64,000 bases of DNA, from assembly GCF_020164585.1 (NCBI RefSeq), contig NZ_JAIQZF010000005.1:62001-126000 (forward strand), in the 5' to 3' direction. Shown piece by piece: positions 50,366 through 62,800 of this stretch (positions are counted from its first letter, which is position 1; every line of letters starts with the position of its first letter). The DNA is from Psychroflexus curvus. Its GTDB lineage: Bacteria; Bacteroidota; Bacteroidia; Flavobacteriales; Flavobacteriaceae. Both the position numbers and the translations under genes were made by a program. A model generated the notes under the pieces. The model was given only the letters and a program-made list of their open reading frames with translations, was not told where the DNA came from and did not search any database.

Positions 50366-51076
50366 TTATTTTCTACGACGTGCTTTAGGTCGTCTCGCTT
50401 TTCCTTTGGTCTCATTTTTTGCCAGGCCAACCAATGGAGATAACTCTCGTTTTCCATAGACTTCACCTTTCATGATCCATACTTTAATACCCAATCTACC
50501 GTAAGTAGTATGAGATTCAACTAAAGCATAATCAATATCAGCTCTAAAGGTAGACAAAGGAATTCGTCCTTCTTTATAAGTTTCAACACGAGCCATTTCT
50601 GCTCCGTTTAAACGTCCAGATACTTGAATCTTGATTCCCTCAGCATTCATTCTCATAGCTGCTGCAATTGCCATTTTTGTAGCTCTTCTATAAGAAATCC
50701 TGTTCTCAACTTGCCTTGCCACACTGGTAGCTACAAGATGGGCATCTAATTCGGGTCTCTTGATTTCAAAAATATTGACCTGAACTTCCTTATCCGTAAT
50801 TTTTTTGAGCTCTTCTTTTAACTTGTCTACCTCTTGACCACCTTTCCCGATAATAATACCTGGTCTGGCAGTAGTGATAGTAACGGTTACAAGTTTAAGC
50901 GTACGCTCAATAATTACGCGCGAAACACTAGCTTTCGATAAACGAGCATGGATATACTTCCTAATCTTGTGATCTTCTACAAGATTTTCACTGTAATCCT
51001 CGCCTCCGTACCAGTTGGACTCCCATCCCTTAATGATACCAAGTCTATTGCCGATTGGATTTGTTTTTTGTCCCAT
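50366..51076 (-). CDS. rpsC: Ribosomal protein uS3
   Basis: The 236-residue product has a KH domain with [19 protein letters not shown] and the C-terminal domain [20 protein letters not shown]. It lies at the mRNA entry channel and takes part in helicase activity. Confidence 0.98.
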   Translation of the reverse strand: MGQKTNPIGNRLGIIKGWESNWYGGEDYSENLVEDHKIRKYIHARLSKASVSRVIIERTLKLVTVTITTARPGIIIGKGGQEVDKLKEELKKITDKEVQVNIFEIKRPELDAHLVATSVARQVENRISYRRATKMAIAAAMRMNAEGIKIQVSGRLNGAEMARVETYKEGRIPLSTFRADIDYALVESHTTYGRLGIKVWIMKGEVYGKRELSPLVGLAKNETKGKARRPKARRRK

Positions 51077-51083
51077 AGTCTAT

Positions 51084-51491
51084 CTAGCTTTCAGTGTTAT
51101 TTTTTTCTCCTAGTATAAGAGTGACATGGTTAGAACGCTTACGAATTCTGTGAGCACGACCTTGTGGTGCCGGGCGCAAACGTTTTAACATACTGCCACT
51201 ATCAACTTTAATCTCTTTTATAAAAACTCCAGCTTGCTCAAGATCTGCATCTTCATTTTTAGCTTGCCAGTTCGCTATAGCAGATAGAACTAATTTCTCT
51301 AATCTACCAGAAGCTACTTTAGTGCTAAACTTTAATATCTGCAAAGCGTGAGCAACATCCTTACCTCTCACCAAATCAGCAACAAGTCGCATTTTACGTG
51401 GAGATGTTGGACAGTTGTTCAATTTTGCAATAGCAAGTTGACTTTTCTGTTCCTTGAGCATTTCTGCTCTATTTCTTTTTCTTACTCCCAT
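51084..51491 (-). CDS. rplV: Ribosomal protein uL22
   Basis: The 135-residue product has [20 protein letters not shown] and the tunnel hairpin region around [20 protein letters not shown]. No change suggestive of macrolide resistance is obvious by eye. Confidence 0.97.
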   Translation of the reverse strand: MGVRKRNRAEMLKEQKSQLAIAKLNNCPTSPRKMRLVADLVRGKDVAHALQILKFSTKVASGRLEKLVLSAIANWQAKNEDADLEQAGVFIKEIKVDSGSMLKRLRPAPQGRAHRIRKRSNHVTLILGEKNNTES

Positions 51492-51498
51492 TGTTCAA

Positions 51499-51777
51499 TT
51501 ATTTTTTTCCTTTATTCTTGGAACCCTGGTGACCTCTGAAAGTACGGGTAAGAGAAAACTCTCCCAGTTTATGTCCTACCATGTTCTCTGTTACAAAAAC
51601 AGGTACGAATTGTCTTCCGTTATGGACACCAAAAGTCTGACCAACGAAATCAGGAGTAATGGTGGATGCTCTAGACCAAGTTTTGATCACAGATTTCTTA
51701 CCTGAATCAAGGTTTTGAGCAACTTTTTTATCTAATTTATAATGGACAAAAGGTCCTTTCTTTAATGAACGTGCCAT
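51499..51777 (-). CDS. rpsS: Ribosomal protein uS19
   Basis: The 92-residue product starts [20 protein letters not shown] and ends with [20 protein letters not shown]. It binds in the 30S head near S13. Confidence 0.98.
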   Translation of the reverse strand: MARSLKKGPFVHYKLDKKVAQNLDSGKKSVIKTWSRASTITPDFVGQTFGVHNGRQFVPVFVTENMVGHKLGEFSLTRTFRGHQGSKNKGKK

Positions 51778-51780
51778 ATC

Positions 51781-52608
51781 TTATTTCTTTTTACGTTCTA
51801 TGATGTGCTTATTACTAGGCTTCGTCTTAGAACGTGTTTTATAACCTTTAGCAGGTATACCGTTTCTTGATCTTGGGTGACCTCCAGAAGATTTACCTTC
51901 ACCACCACCCATTGGGTGATCTACAGGGTTCATCACTACTGGTCTTGTTCTAGGTCTTCTTCCTAACCATCTACTTCTACCAGCTTTACCTGATATCGTT
52001 AATTGATGATCACTATTGGATACCGCACCTACTGTAGCAATACAGGAAGACAATACCATTCTGGTTTCCCCTGAAGGAAGTTTAATAGTAACGTACTTAC
52101 CATCTTTTGCCATCAGCTGAGCGAAAGTTCCAGCACTTCTAGCCATTACAGCTCCTTGTTCTGGTCTTAACTCAACACATGAAATAATTGTTCCAAATGG
52201 AATTTGTGACAAAGGCATTGCATTACCAATTTCAGTTGGAACCTGAGAACTTCCTGAAACTATTTTTTGACCTACCTTGATTCCGCTAGGCGCGATAATG
52301 TAACTTTTCTCTCCATCTTCATATTGTAACAATGCGATAAATGCAGTTCTGTTAGGATCATACTCTACAGTCATAACTTCTGCCTGGATATCTTTCTTAT
52401 CCCTTTTGAAGTCAATAATTCTGTAACGCTTCTTATGACCACCACCAATGTAGCGCATGGTCATCTTTCCTGAGTTATTTCGTCCACCTGAACGTTTGCG
52501 AGGAGCAAGCAGAGATTTCTCTGGCTTGCTAGCAGTAATGGCATCGAAGCCATTAGCTACCTTAAATCGCTGTCCTGGTGTGTTTGGTTTTAATTTTTTA
52601 ACCGACAT
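51781..52608 (-). CDS. rplB: Ribosomal protein uL2
   Basis: The 275-residue product has the OB and SH3-like domains and the conserved C-terminal [20 protein letters not shown], including the His near the peptidyl-transferase centre. It is one of the most conserved 50S proteins. Confidence 0.98.
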   Translation of the reverse strand: MSVKKLKPNTPGQRFKVANGFDAITASKPEKSLLAPRKRSGGRNNSGKMTMRYIGGGHKKRYRIIDFKRDKKDIQAEVMTVEYDPNRTAFIALLQYEDGEKSYIIAPSGIKVGQKIVSGSSQVPTEIGNAMPLSQIPFGTIISCVELRPEQGAVMARSAGTFAQLMAKDGKYVTIKLPSGETRMVLSSCIATVGAVSNSDHQLTISGKAGRSRWLGRRPRTRPVVMNPVDHPMGGGEGKSSGGHPRSRNGIPAKGYKTRSKTKPSNKHIIERKKK

Positions 52609-52617
52609 GTTTTAAGC

Positions 52618-52908
52618 TTATAGATTACTATACAAATCAATTGTTTCTCCTTCAGCTACTTTTATAATAGCTTTCTTGTACGCCGATGTTTGACCAGTTA
52701 CCATACCCGTCTTTGTATAACGAGATTTGATTTTAGGAATCACATTTAATGTACGTACTTTTTCTACCGTAACGCCATAAGCAGACTCAACAGCCTCCTT
52801 AATTTGGATTTTGTTGGCATTACGATCTACGACAAACGAAAAAGCATTTCTTAATTCGCTTTCGTTTGTTGCTTTCTCTGTAATAATTGGTTTTACCAAA
52901 ATGCTCAT
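52618..52908 (-). CDS. rplW: Ribosomal protein uL23
   Basis: The 96-residue product has ILVKPIITEKATNESE and RNANKIQIKEAVESAYGVTV. It lies at the tunnel exit and is the docking site for trigger factor and SRP. Confidence 0.97.
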   Translation of the reverse strand: MSILVKPIITEKATNESELRNAFSFVVDRNANKIQIKEAVESAYGVTVEKVRTLNVIPKIKSRYTKTGMVTGQTSAYKKAIIKVAEGETIDLYSNL

Positions 52909-52913
52909 AGCTA

Positions 52914-53543
52914 CTATTTGTTGAGATTATTTTGTAATTCTTCTAATCTGCTTTCAGTAATTAATAAAACATTGCTATTTAATACATTGTAAGTGTTTAA
53001 TTCTGAGACATTTACAACTTTAGCAGATTTCAAATTACGGGACGACAAATATACGTTTTTATTCGACTCATCCAAGACAAGTAAAGATTTTTTATCTCTA
53101 ATCTTCAGATTATCAAGAACATTAAGAAATTCCTTTGTTTTAGGAGCTTCGAATCCAAAATCTTCAATAATCATCAATTGATTATTCTTGAACTTTTGAG
53201 ACAAAACGGTTTTTCTAGCCAATCTCTTAAGCTTTTTGTTAAGCTTAAAATGGTAATCTCTTGGTCTTGGACCAAAAACTCTACCACCACCTCTGAAGAT
53301 GGGAGATTTAATACTACCAGCACGAGCTGTACCCGTTCCTTTTTGTTTCTTTATCTTTCTTGTACTACCAACAATCTCAGCTCTTTCTTTTGCCTTGTGA
53401 GTTCCTTGACGCTTATTAGCTAAATGCTGTTTCACATCAAGATATACTACGTGATCGTTAGGTTCCAATCCAAAAACAGATTCAGAAAGTTCGACCTCTC
53501 TACCTGTTTCTTTTCCTTTTATATCTAAAACTGATACTTTCAT
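52914..53543 (-). CDS. rplD: Ribosomal protein uL4
   Basis: The 209-residue product has [19 protein letters not shown] and the tunnel loop [20 protein letters not shown]. In E. coli L4 represses its own operon through a leader RNA. Here the hairpins at 54195-54315 lie between rpsJ and rplC, so a similar loop could exist, but this is inference. Its start overlaps the rplC stop by one base. Confidence 0.97.
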   Translation of the reverse strand: MKVSVLDIKGKETGREVELSESVFGLEPNDHVVYLDVKQHLANKRQGTHKAKERAEIVGSTRKIKKQKGTGTARAGSIKSPIFRGGGRVFGPRPRDYHFKLNKKLKRLARKTVLSQKFKNNQLMIIEDFGFEAPKTKEFLNVLDNLKIRDKKSLLVLDESNKNVYLSSRNLKSAKVVNVSELNTYNVLNSNVLLITESRLEELQNNLNK

Positions 53544-54157
53544 TACTTCTGAATAGTTACATAAGTGTTATTGTGTCCAGGAACACAGCCCTTGATAACA
53601 ATCAAGTTCTTTTCCGGTACAACTTTCAACACTTTTAGATTTTGAACTTTTACTTTTACACTTCCCATTTGTCCACCCATTTTCATTCCTTTGAAAATAC
53701 GAGCTGGATATGAGGCAGCACCTACAGAACCAGGAGCTCTCAGCATGCTTTGCTGTCCGTGAGTTCGTTCCGAACCACTAAAGCCATGGCGTTTTACAAC
53801 ACCCTGGAATCCCTTTCCTTTAGATGTAGCACTTACGTCTACAAATTCGTTTTCTTTAAATAAGTCTACAGTGATTTCATCACCTAACTTATACTCTTCT
53901 TTAAAACCTTGGAATTCCATGACTCGTCGTTTGACAGAAGTACCAGCTTTCTTAAAGTGACCTAAGTCAGCTTTAGTGGCATTTTTGTCTGATTTGTCAT
54001 CGAAACCAAGTTGAAGCGCTTCATACCCGTCAACCTCGTTGGTTCTGACTTGGGTAACTACACATGGACCAGCTTCTATCACAGTACACGGAATGTTTTT
54101 TCCGTTCTCGTCAAAAAGACTAGTCATGCCGATTTTTTTTCCTATTAACCCAGACAT
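53543..54157 (-). CDS. rplC: Ribosomal protein uL3
   Basis: The 204-residue product starts [20 protein letters not shown] and has the segment [20 protein letters not shown] near the peptidyl-transferase centre. It is first after a 162-base gap that holds several hairpins. Confidence 0.98.
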   Translation of the reverse strand: MSGLIGKKIGMTSLFDENGKNIPCTVIEAGPCVVTQVRTNEVDGYEALQLGFDDKSDKNATKADLGHFKKAGTSVKRRVMEFQGFKEEYKLGDEITVDLFKENEFVDVSATSKGKGFQGVVKRHGFSGSERTHGQQSMLRAPGSVGAASYPARIFKGMKMGGQMGSVKVKVQNLKVLKVVPEKNLIVIKGCVPGHNNTYVTIQK

Positions 54158-54319
54158 AATTAATTTTTGATTATTACTATTTATTTAAAAAAAATTCAGG
54201 ACAAAAAATACCTTGCCCTGAATGTATTTTTCTTCCGTTTTTCCCTCGTCAAATGCTCGGGACATGTTAATTCTCAGCTAGTGAGAATTTTTGAGATCCC
54301 TGCTTTCGCAGGGATGTAC
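54158..54319 (-). promoter_or_regulatory. Hairpin-rich gap between rpsJ and rplC
   Basis: In minus-strand order there are three hairpins. ATCCCTGC / GCAGGGAT is at 54296-54315, 4 bases after the rpsJ stop. ATTCTCA / TGAGAAT is at 54270-54288. ATTCAGGGC / GTCCTGAAT is at 54195-54224, followed at once by eight T (54188-54195). The last is terminator-shaped and lies 30 bases before rplC. The first two look like dispersed flavobacterial intergenic palindromes. No convincing promoter for rplC is seen after the last hairpin. Confidence 0.7.
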
Positions 54320-54625
54320 TTATACCTTAATCTCTACTTCTACTCCGCTTGGCAATTCAAGCTTCATCAACGCATCAATAGTTTTTGATGAAGAACTATA
54401 GATATCCAATAACCTCTTGAAAGAGTCTAACTGGAATTGCTCTCTAGCCTTTTTGTTAACGTGAGGAGATCTTAATACTGTAAAGATTTTACGTTTTGTT
54501 GGTAATGGTATTGGACCAGTAACAACAGCACCTGTAGTCTTCACCGTCTTTACAATCTTCTCAGCAGACTTGTCAACCAAGTTGTAGTCGTATGATTTTA
54601 GTTTAATTCTTATCTTTTGACTCAT
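54320..54625 (-). CDS. rpsJ: Ribosomal protein uS10
   Basis: The 101-residue product has [40 protein letters not shown] and [11 protein letters not shown]. It also acts as NusE in antitermination. Here it is joined to fusA (12 bases apart) more tightly than to rplC. Confidence 0.98.
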   Translation of the reverse strand: MSQKIRIKLKSYDYNLVDKSAEKIVKTVKTTGAVVTGPIPLPTKRKIFTVLRSPHVNKKAREQFQLDSFKRLLDIYSSSSKTIDALMKLELPSGVEVEIKV

Positions 54626-54637
54626 AATAAGCTCTAA

Positions 54638-56746
54638 TTATTCGTTTAAACCTTTAGCACTCTTGATTACTTTTTCAGAAATACTTGCAGGTGTTTCTTC
54701 AAATTTTAAAAATTCCATTGTTGATGTCGCCCTACCAGAAGATAATGTTCTTAACGTAGTTACATAACCAAACATTTCTGAAAGTGGCACATCAGCTTTG
54801 ATGATTTTCGCACCAGATCTGTCTGACATGTTGTTCACCTGACCTCTTCTTCTGTTCAAATCACCAACGATATCACCCATGTTTTCTTCTGGAGTTACCA
54901 CTTCAACTTTCATAATTGGCTCAAGTACGATTGCACCTGCGCTTTTAGCAGCTGATTTAAAACCTAATTTAGCAGCGAGTTCGAAAGAGAGTTGGTCAGA
55001 ATCCACAGGGTGGAAAGATCCATCCTTAAGAGTTACTTTCAACGTATCCATTCTAAATCCAGCTAAAGGTCCATTTTTCATAGCTTCCTGAAAACCTTTC
55101 TCTACTGAAGGAACAAATTCTTTTGGAATTCTACCCCCTTTGATCTGGTCTACAAATTGCAATCCTGGTCCTTCAAAATCTTCATCAACAGGTCCCATTT
55201 CGAAAACAATATCAGCAAACTTACCACGACCACCAGATTGTTTCTTATACACCTCTCTGATTTCTGCAGTTTTCGTTACAGCTTCTTTGTACTCTACTTG
55301 TGGTTCACCTTCGTTTACTTCCACCTTAAACTCACGTTTTAAACGATCGACTAAGATTTCAATATGAAGTTCTCCCATACCAGAGATAATTGTTTGTCCA
55401 GAAACTTCATCAGTTTTCACCTGGAACGTCGGATCTTCTTCAGCCAGTTTTCCAAGTGCAACACCTAGTTTCTCAACATCGGCTTTGGTCTTTGGCTCCA
55501 CAGCAATACCGATTACAGGCTCAGGGAAAGACATAGATTCCAAAACAATTGGATGCTTCAAATCTGTAAGCGTATCCCCTGTTTTAATATCTTTAAACCC
55601 AACTGCAGCACCAATATCACCAGCTTCGATAAAATCTATAGGCTCCTGCTTATTAGAGTGCATTTGATACATTCTCGAAATACGTTCTTTTTTACCAGAA
55701 CGGTTGTTCAAGACGTAAGAACCTGCTTCCAATCTACCGGAATACGTTCTAAAGAAAGCTAAACGCCCTACGAAAGGATCTGTAGCAATCTTAAATGCTA
55801 ATGCAGAAAAAGGAGAGTCCACATGTGGCTTTCTTATTTCTACATCACCCGTATCAGGGTTTTCACCTTCAATAGCTTCTACGTCTACCGGAGAAGGCAA
55901 GTATCTCATTACAGCGTCAAGCATAGCCTGAACACCTTTATTTTTAAAAGCAGAACCACACATCATCGGGATGATAGACATATCGATAGTCGCTGCTCTT
56001 AAAGCGGCAATAATCTCATCTTCAGTAATAGAATCTTCGTCTTCAAAGAATTTTTCCATCAACTGTTCATCGTATTCCGCTACCGCCTCAACGAGTTCAG
56101 TTCTGTATTTTTTAACATCTGCTTCAAGTTCAGCTGGAATATCAATTTCTTCGTAAGTCATTCCGAAATCTTCTTCATTCCAGATGACTGCTTTCTTAGA
56201 AATTAAATCTACAACCCCTTTAAAGTCTATTTCATCTCCGATTGGCACCTGAAGAGGAACCGGGTTACCACCCAGCATTTCTTTAACTTGTTTACACACA
56301 TTAAAGAAATTCGCTCCCTGTCTGTCCATTTTGTTAACGAATCCAAGACGTGGAACTTTATATTTATCAGCTTGTCTCCAAACCGTTTCAGATTGTGGCT
56401 CAACACCATCTACAGCACTAAACAAGGCAACAACACCATCAAGCACACGCAAAGAACGTTCGACTTCAACCGTGAAATCAACGTGTCCAGGCGTATCAAT
56501 TATGTTTACAATGTATTCCTGGTCTCTGTAAGGCCATGTACAATGTGTTGCAGCAGAAGTAATAGTAATACCTCTTTCCTGCTCTTGCTCCATCCAGTCC
56601 ATTGTGGCAGCACCATCATGAACTTCTCCTATTTTGTGACTTATACCAGTATAATAAAGAATACGCTCTGTCGTTGTTGTTTTACCAGCATCGATATGAG
56701 CAGCAATTCCAATATTCCTAGTAAATTTTAAATCTCTTTGTGCCAT
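54638..56746 (-). CDS. fusA: Elongation factor G
   Basis: The 702-residue GTPase has the G1 motif [17 protein letters not shown], switch [19 protein letters not shown] and NKMD for guanine. The five-domain layout ends in [18 protein letters not shown]. It drives translocation. It is a single fusA in the str operon, with no sign of truncation. Confidence 0.98.
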   Translation of the reverse strand: MAQRDLKFTRNIGIAAHIDAGKTTTTERILYYTGISHKIGEVHDGAATMDWMEQEQERGITITSAATHCTWPYRDQEYIVNIIDTPGHVDFTVEVERSLRVLDGVVALFSAVDGVEPQSETVWRQADKYKVPRLGFVNKMDRQGANFFNVCKQVKEMLGGNPVPLQVPIGDEIDFKGVVDLISKKAVIWNEEDFGMTYEEIDIPAELEADVKKYRTELVEAVAEYDEQLMEKFFEDEDSITEDEIIAALRAATIDMSIIPMMCGSAFKNKGVQAMLDAVMRYLPSPVDVEAIEGENPDTGDVEIRKPHVDSPFSALAFKIATDPFVGRLAFFRTYSGRLEAGSYVLNNRSGKKERISRMYQMHSNKQEPIDFIEAGDIGAAVGFKDIKTGDTLTDLKHPIVLESMSFPEPVIGIAVEPKTKADVEKLGVALGKLAEEDPTFQVKTDEVSGQTIISGMGELHIEILVDRLKREFKVEVNEGEPQVEYKEAVTKTAEIREVYKKQSGGRGKFADIVFEMGPVDEDFEGPGLQFVDQIKGGRIPKEFVPSVEKGFQEAMKNGPLAGFRMDTLKVTLKDGSFHPVDSDQLSFELAAKLGFKSAAKSAGAIVLEPIMKVEVVTPEENMGDIVGDLNRRRGQVNNMSDRSGAKIIKADVPLSEMFGYVTTLRTLSSGRATSTMEFLKFEETPASISEKVIKSAKGLNE

Positions 56747-56749
56747 TAT

Positions 56750-57226
56750 TTAGAATCTAAAATGTGAAAATGCTTTATTGGCTTCAGCCATTTTGTGAGT
56801 ATCTAATCTTTTCTTAACTGCTGCACCTTCTTCTTTAGCAGCTGCCATGGATTCTCCAGCAAGTTTTGCTGCCATGGTTTTCTCATTACGCTTTCTGGAA
56901 TAGCTTATCAACCACTTCATAGCAGTAGATATCTTTCTATCTGGACGTATTTGTGAAGGGATTTGGAATGTAGCACCACCTACTCGTCTGCTTCTTACTT
57001 CAACGTGTGGCATTACATTAGATAAACCCTCTTTCCAGATTTCCAGAGCGGATTTCTCGTCGTCTTGCTTTTTTTCTTCTATGATATCCATTGCATCATA
57101 AAATATTTTAAAAGCGATTGATTTTTTCCCGTCCCACATCATCATGTTGACGAATCTTGTTACTAACTGATCATTGAATCTTGGATCTGGAAGTATGGGA
57201 CGTTTTTTGGCCTGTCTTTTTCTCAT
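56750..57226 (-). CDS. rpsG: Ribosomal protein uS7
   Basis: The 158-residue product has [19 protein letters not shown] and the beta-hairpin region near residue 80, and starts [17 protein letters not shown]. It is a primary binder that nucleates the 30S head. Confidence 0.98.
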   Translation of the reverse strand: MRKRQAKKRPILPDPRFNDQLVTRFVNMMMWDGKKSIAFKIFYDAMDIIEEKKQDDEKSALEIWKEGLSNVMPHVEVRSRRVGGATFQIPSQIRPDRKISTAMKWLISYSRKRNEKTMAAKLAGESMAAAKEEGAAVKKRLDTHKMAEANKAFSHFRF

Positions 57227-57245
57227 GTCTTAACTTTAACTCTGA

Positions 57246-57620
57246 TTATTTTTTAGGTCTTTTTGCACCATACTTGGATCTGCGCTGCAGACGACCCTCT
57301 ACTCCTGCCGTATCTAAAGCACCACGAACAATATGGTACCTTACACCAGGTAAATCTTTTACTCTCCCGCCTCTAACTAATACTATCGAGTGCTCCTGTA
57401 GATTATGTCCTTCACCTGGAATGTATGCGTTTACCTCCTTACCATTTGTCAACCTCACACGAGCAACTTTACGCATTGCTGAGTTTGGTTTTTTTGGTGT
57501 AGTAGTGTAAACTCGCGTACAAACTCCACGTCTTTGAGGACAAGATTCTAAAGCCGCCGATTTGCTCTTCTTAGTCATCTTGCGTCTTCCTTTTCTTACT
57601 AACTGTGAAATTGTTGGCAT
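57246..57620 (-). CDS. rpsL: Ribosomal protein uS12
   Basis: The 124-residue product has [20 protein letters not shown] and [18 protein letters not shown]. Lys at the two known streptomycin positions is unchanged. It helps decoding accuracy. It is the first gene of the str operon, 46 bases from a strong promoter. Confidence 0.98.
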   Translation of the reverse strand: MPTISQLVRKGRRKMTKKSKSAALESCPQRRGVCTRVYTTTPKKPNSAMRKVARVRLTNGKEVNAYIPGEGHNLQEHSIVLVRGGRVKDLPGVRYHIVRGALDTAGVEGRLQRRSKYGAKRPKK

Positions 57621-57666
57621 AGTTTTACTTAAATTGTTTTAAAAATTCTCTTATTTTTAAGGTTTG

Positions 57667-57696
57667 CAAATGTAGATATATAAATTTAATAAACAA
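57667..57696 (-). promoter_or_regulatory. Promoter of the str operon
   Basis: On the minus strand TTG (57694-57696), 19 bases, TACATTTG (57667-57674) matches the flavobacterial consensus fully. It is the only clear promoter seen for the whole rpsL-rplQ run of genes. Confidence 0.8.
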
Positions 57697-57855
57697 AATT
57701 TAATCAATTAATTTTCAGCAACTAACAATAATAAACAGCCCATAGTTTTAACGTGCATTTCTAAAGGCTTTACAATAATTCATACTATTGAAAAGTCTTA
57801 AACGTTTTCCTAGTCATACTATATGTAAGACCTTCGCCTGTTCTCAGACCACATA

Positions 57856-59511
57856 ATGAATAAATTCGTACTTGCACTTGTCATTATTTTAACGACCACC
57901 TATACGTTGTGGTCACAGACGGTCCTGCTTCATATCGAAACCAAAACGGATTCACTCACAGAAAGCAGCACCTTCAAATTCAACTCTTTTGATGAAGCCG
58001 AAGAACAATTGAAATTCAAAACAGACAGCCTAAAGCAATCGGCCTATCCTTTTCTTAACCAAAAACAAACGATTAAAAAAAACAACTTATACGCAGTGCT
58101 GGAATTGAATCGAAAAATAGATTCCATACATATTACCGTTGAAGAAAGACACATCCCGTTTTTACCAAAAGACATACTTCCAAAAGACAACAAAATAAGC
58201 ATCCCCTATTCTAAAGTTGAAAACTTTCTCAACAGCATCGTTTATAAATTGAAAAACGAAGGCTCTTCGTTTGGAAAAACATCATTGACTCATATTAAAG
58301 TTACAGGTGAGAATGTAATGGAAGCCGATCTCAAGATTGAAACGGGACTCAAGCGAACTGTAGACAAAGTCAACATAAGAGGGTATTCATCCTTATCCAA
58401 AACCTATGTGTCTCGCTTTTCAAATTTAAAAACAGGAAAAACCTTTGTTGAATCCGATATTCAAAACAAGACAGAGCAACTGAACAACATTCCTTTTATA
58501 AGGGTAACAAAGCCAACTGAGGTTTTATTCAAAAAAGATTCAACAGAGTTATTTGTCTATCTCGAAAAAGTCAACTCCAATAGTTTTGACGGATTTTTAG
58601 GGTTTGGCAGTACAGATGAAAATAACTTCCAACTGAATGGTTACCTAAATATGGTCTTGCTCAATAATCTCGATTTTGGCGAGCGACTCAGCATCATTTA
58701 TAAAAACGATGGCACCGGGCAACAAACCTTCGAAGGTAACATCAAGCTTCCATTCCTTCTTAAATCTCCATTGAGTCTTGAGGCAGGCTTGCGATTATTC
58801 AGAAGGGATTCTTCATTTTCCAACAGTTCACAACTCCTGGAACTTAACTATCAACTCAATGAAAAAATCAGCCTGGAAGGCGGCATAGAATTCACTACAT
58901 CTACAAACACTGAAACCGAAGCTGTCATTTCAACTTCAGAGATCATTGGATATAATTCGACATTTTACGGACTGGGCTTTAGTTTTTTAAAATTGAATTC
59001 GAGGGAGGGGTTCGACGAAAATACGTTTTTGAGGGTAAGAGCATCATTTGGCAACAGAAAAGCAGAAACAAATACAGACCAATACAAACTAAGTCTAACT
59101 GGACAACATCAAATTTCGCTCAATGCGAGAAATAAAATTTATCTCAGCCTCAGCAGTCAGATTTTAATTTCAGATGCGTTTGTCAACAATGAGTTATTTC
59201 GATTTGGCGGCGTAAATTCCATTCGTGGCTTTGCAGAAAACTCGCTTATCGCCAACCGCTTCACAGTTCTTCAAACGGAATACAGATACCTTTTGGATGC
59301 GAATTTATTTGCCAATACCATCCTGGATCTTGGCAACTATAAAAATAAATTAGATGACATCAACGAAAATAATTTAGGTTATGGCATTGGATTGGGCTTA
59401 AGGTCTAATGCTGGTATTTTTAGATTAATCCTGGCCAATTCAGTCTCCAATAATCAAAATACAACATTTTCCAACTCCAAGATTCACATCAGTTTCACTT
59501 CTTTTTTTTAG
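57856..59511 (+). CDS. Omp85/TpsB-superfamily outer-membrane protein (BamA/TamA-like)
   Basis: The 551-residue product has a signal peptide (to about residue 22, TLWSQ), POTRA-like repeats near residues 95-230 (the second with KTYVSRFSNLKTGKTFVESDIQ), and a C-terminal beta-barrel with the superfamily motif FRFGGVNSIRGFAENSL and a terminal Phe. It probably inserts or exports proteins at the outer membrane. It is shorter than BamA (about half), so it is not the main BamA. It precedes the SusC/SusD pair, but a 326-base gap separates them. Confidence 0.8.
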   Translation: MNKFVLALVIILTTTYTLWSQTVLLHIETKTDSLTESSTFKFNSFDEAEEQLKFKTDSLKQSAYPFLNQKQTIKKNNLYAVLELNRKIDSIHITVEERHIPFLPKDILPKDNKISIPYSKVENFLNSIVYKLKNEGSSFGKTSLTHIKVTGENVMEADLKIETGLKRTVDKVNIRGYSSLSKTYVSRFSNLKTGKTFVESDIQNKTEQLNNIPFIRVTKPTEVLFKKDSTELFVYLEKVNSNSFDGFLGFGSTDENNFQLNGYLNMVLLNNLDFGERLSIIYKNDGTGQQTFEGNIKLPFLLKSPLSLEAGLRLFRRDSSFSNSSQLLELNYQLNEKISLEGGIEFTTSTNTETEAVISTSEIIGYNSTFYGLGFSFLKLNSREGFDENTFLRVRASFGNRKAETNTDQYKLSLTGQHQISLNARNKIYLSLSSQILISDAFVNNELFRFGGVNSIRGFAENSLIANRFTVLQTEYRYLLDANLFANTILDLGNYKNKLDDINENNLGYGIGLGLRSNAGIFRLILANSVSNNQNTTFSNSKIHISFTSFF

Positions 59512-59837
59512 TTAAGATAATTGCGTTTTAGGATTGTATCCGTTATTAAGCTGACAATTCTCTGCTAAGTCAGGAATTCTAAATTGCAAACTCCAAAACA
59601 CCCTACACAGTAAGCTCAGGTTAAAATTACTCCAGCACTGCTTTAACCAATACAGTTTACCATTTCTAAAGAGCAGCCATAAGCATAAATTTACTGCACT
59701 ATCTTCAAATAATTATGGTTGCAATATCGTGATCCTATCAAAATTTAACACTTAAATTCTAAATAAAGAAATATTTTCTTGCGGGTTTAACTTTATTTTT
59801 ACACTTTTGGCGTTGGCTAATTCAAATAAAAGAACAA
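59512..59837 (+). other. Intergenic region upstream of the SusC-like gene
   Basis: No gene is seen in these 326 bases. A promoter-like pair (TTG near 59781, 20 bases, CACTTTTG, one base from TAnnTTTG) lies about 35 bases before the SusC ATG. No clear terminator for the upstream gene was found. Confidence 0.35.
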
Positions 59838-62800
59838 ATGAAAACAAAGTTAAATGGAATTTTAACACTTCTCTTAGTGTTAGTTGTGCAACTAAGCTTT
59901 GCACAAACAAAGACAGTCACGGGAACGGTGACTGACGACTCCGGGTTACCCCTTCCAGGAGCCAACGTATTGGTTAAGGGGACAACTGAAGGTACTCAAA
60001 CCGACTTTGACGGAAACTATTCTATTGAAGTGGGTGCAGACCAGCAGCTGGAATTTTCTTACATCGGTTTCACGACCAAAACAGTATCCGTAGGAGATAA
60101 ATCCGTCATCAACGTAGAAATGGAGTCTGGTGAAGCATTAGATGAAGTTGTTGTCGTTGGTTTCGGTACCTCAAGAGAGAAAAAATCTTTAGGCTATTCT
60201 GTAAGTGAAGTACAGTCTGAAGGTCTGGAACAAAAATCTGAAGGTGATCTTGGCCGTGTGCTAAACGGTAAAGCTTCTGGTGTTGTGATCAACAACTCTA
60301 GTGGTGTTTCAGGTTCTGCTACCAACATCAACATTAGAGGTTACACCTCTATAAATGGTAGTAATCAACCTTTATTTATTGTAGATGGTGTGCCTATTTC
60401 CAATGACACCAATGCTGTTGGCAGCTTTCAGGATGGTAATGCGGGATCTTCAAGGTCTTTAGACTTAGATCCTAACTCTATTGAAAGCGTTTCTGTATTG
60501 AAGGGTTTTGCAGCAGCCACCGTTTATGGATCTGCTGGTAAAAATGGAGTTATCCTTATCACTACAAAAGCAGGATCTGCTGGAAATGTCAAAAAGAAAA
60601 ATGAAATCACTGTTTCACAGGGATTATTCTTTAATGAAATTGCATCCCTGCCGGATTATACAGAGCGTTTTGGTAACGGATTTGATGGTTCCTTCGGAAA
60701 CTTCTTTTCCAACTGGGGCCCTGGATTTTACGAAGAAGGTTTTGGAGGATACGCCTCTCCTTCTAGCGGTATAGCTGCAGATGGAACTTACAGCCATCCT
60801 TACAACAGAGCAAATCTAGCAAATGTATTCCCTGAATTTCAAGGCGTAAGACTACCTTGGGAAGCACAACCCGACAACGTCAAAGACTTCTTTAGAACTG
60901 GAGTAGTGAGAAATACATCTGTAAACATTGCAAGCTCTTCAGACGACGGAAAGATCTCTTATAATGTCAACTTTGGACATTTGGATGATGATGGATTTAC
61001 ACCAAACAACAACACGACAAGAACTAACTTTTCTGTGGGGGGTAGAGCCTTATTATCAAACAAATTCACAATCAACAGTACGATAAACGCTACCAGAACG
61101 GACTTTAAAACGCCTCCTATAGCTCGTAGTACAGGTTCTGGGGTTTCTGGAGCTGGATTATCTGTATTTGCCGATGTTTTTTATACGCCTAGAAACATTC
61201 CATTAATGGAACTCCCCTACCAAAATCCCATTACCGGAGCCAGTGTATATTATAGAGGCGATGAAGCCATCCCTAATCCAAACTGGGTCGCAAACAATAG
61301 TTACGTAAGACAAACAACTTCTAGAATAAATTCGTCCAATACCATAACTTATGATATCAACGATAATTTAAATTTCTTATACAGATTAGGATTGGATGTG
61401 TATTCAGAACGAAACGAAACGGGTACTAATGTTGGAGCAACTGCTGGCCCAGTTTTAGGAGCTTATGCTACTTATACAAATACAAATATTGTATGGGACC
61501 ATAACTTCCAGTTGAACGGGACTTACGATTTGAATTCAGATATAAATCTGAATTTCACTGCAGGTGCAACTTCCAGGTACAATAAGTATAACAGAGACGG
61601 TGTGAATAGTTCTGGTCAAATCGTATTTGATGTCTTTAGACACTTTAACTTTAGAGAACAATCTCCAATCCAGTTCCAAACTTTTCAAAATATTGTCGGA
61701 ATTTATGGTGTTGCTGATTTAGAGTATAAAGATTACCTATACCTAAACCTATCTGCCCGTAACGATTGGGTTTCTAACCAAATTAATAACTCTCAATTTT
61801 ATCCTAGTACAAGTGTTTCTTTCTTACCTACTTCAGCTTTTTCAGACCTAAGAAGTAAGAATGGCTTAAACTATCTAAAATTAAGAGCTGGTTATGGAAC
61901 TTCTGCAGGTTTTGCTTCAGGCTTTCCAACGGTAAATACGCTGCCATTAAACGCTAGATTTTTTCAGGGACAAGGAGACAGCTCCCCAGTTGCTAACAAC
62001 TCTTTATCAAGACAATTGGCAAATGTAGATATCAGACCAGAACTCTATGAAGAAATCGAAGTTGGTTTGGAAGCAAGAGCTTTAGATAACAGAGTTTCAT
62101 TCGATTTCTCGTACTATAAAAGAAATACAACTGACTTAATTATTGACAGGCCACTTCCTGCTTCTACTGGTTTTACTTCAACTCAATTTAATATTGGTAG
62201 AATTGAAGGCTACGGTTTTGAAGGTGATTTAGGTTTAAAAGTGATTCAAAACGAGGGGAACGGTTTTAACTGGGATGTCAACGTTAATTATACAAAGTAC
62301 AGATCTGATGTAGTTGATTTAGGATTAGAAGCAACTGATAACCCTGTAGATAACGCCATTCCTTATTCTGGTTTTTCTAACCTTGGTAACGCAGCTATAG
62401 AAGGTTTCCCTTTTAGCACAATGATTGGTTCTACTGTAGCAAGAGATGAAAATGGCAACCTTTTGGTAGATTCTCAGGGTAATTATGTATTTGATCAAGG
62501 ACCTAACATCATAGGAGATGCAACTCCAGATTTCTTGATGAACTATTCTACAACCTTATCATTCAAAAATTTCACTTTCAGTGCTTTAGTTAGTTATCAA
62601 CATGGTGGGGACATCTATTCTCAAACTATAGGTGCTTTACTTGCCAGAGGTGTAACCACTGATACTGACAACAGACTAGACACCTACATTTTACCAGGTG
62701 TGAGTCAGGCTACAGGTGAAACGAATGACATACAGATCAATAACTCTACTTATTATTTCACAAATACAGGTTTTGGACCAGATGAACTAAGCGTATATGA

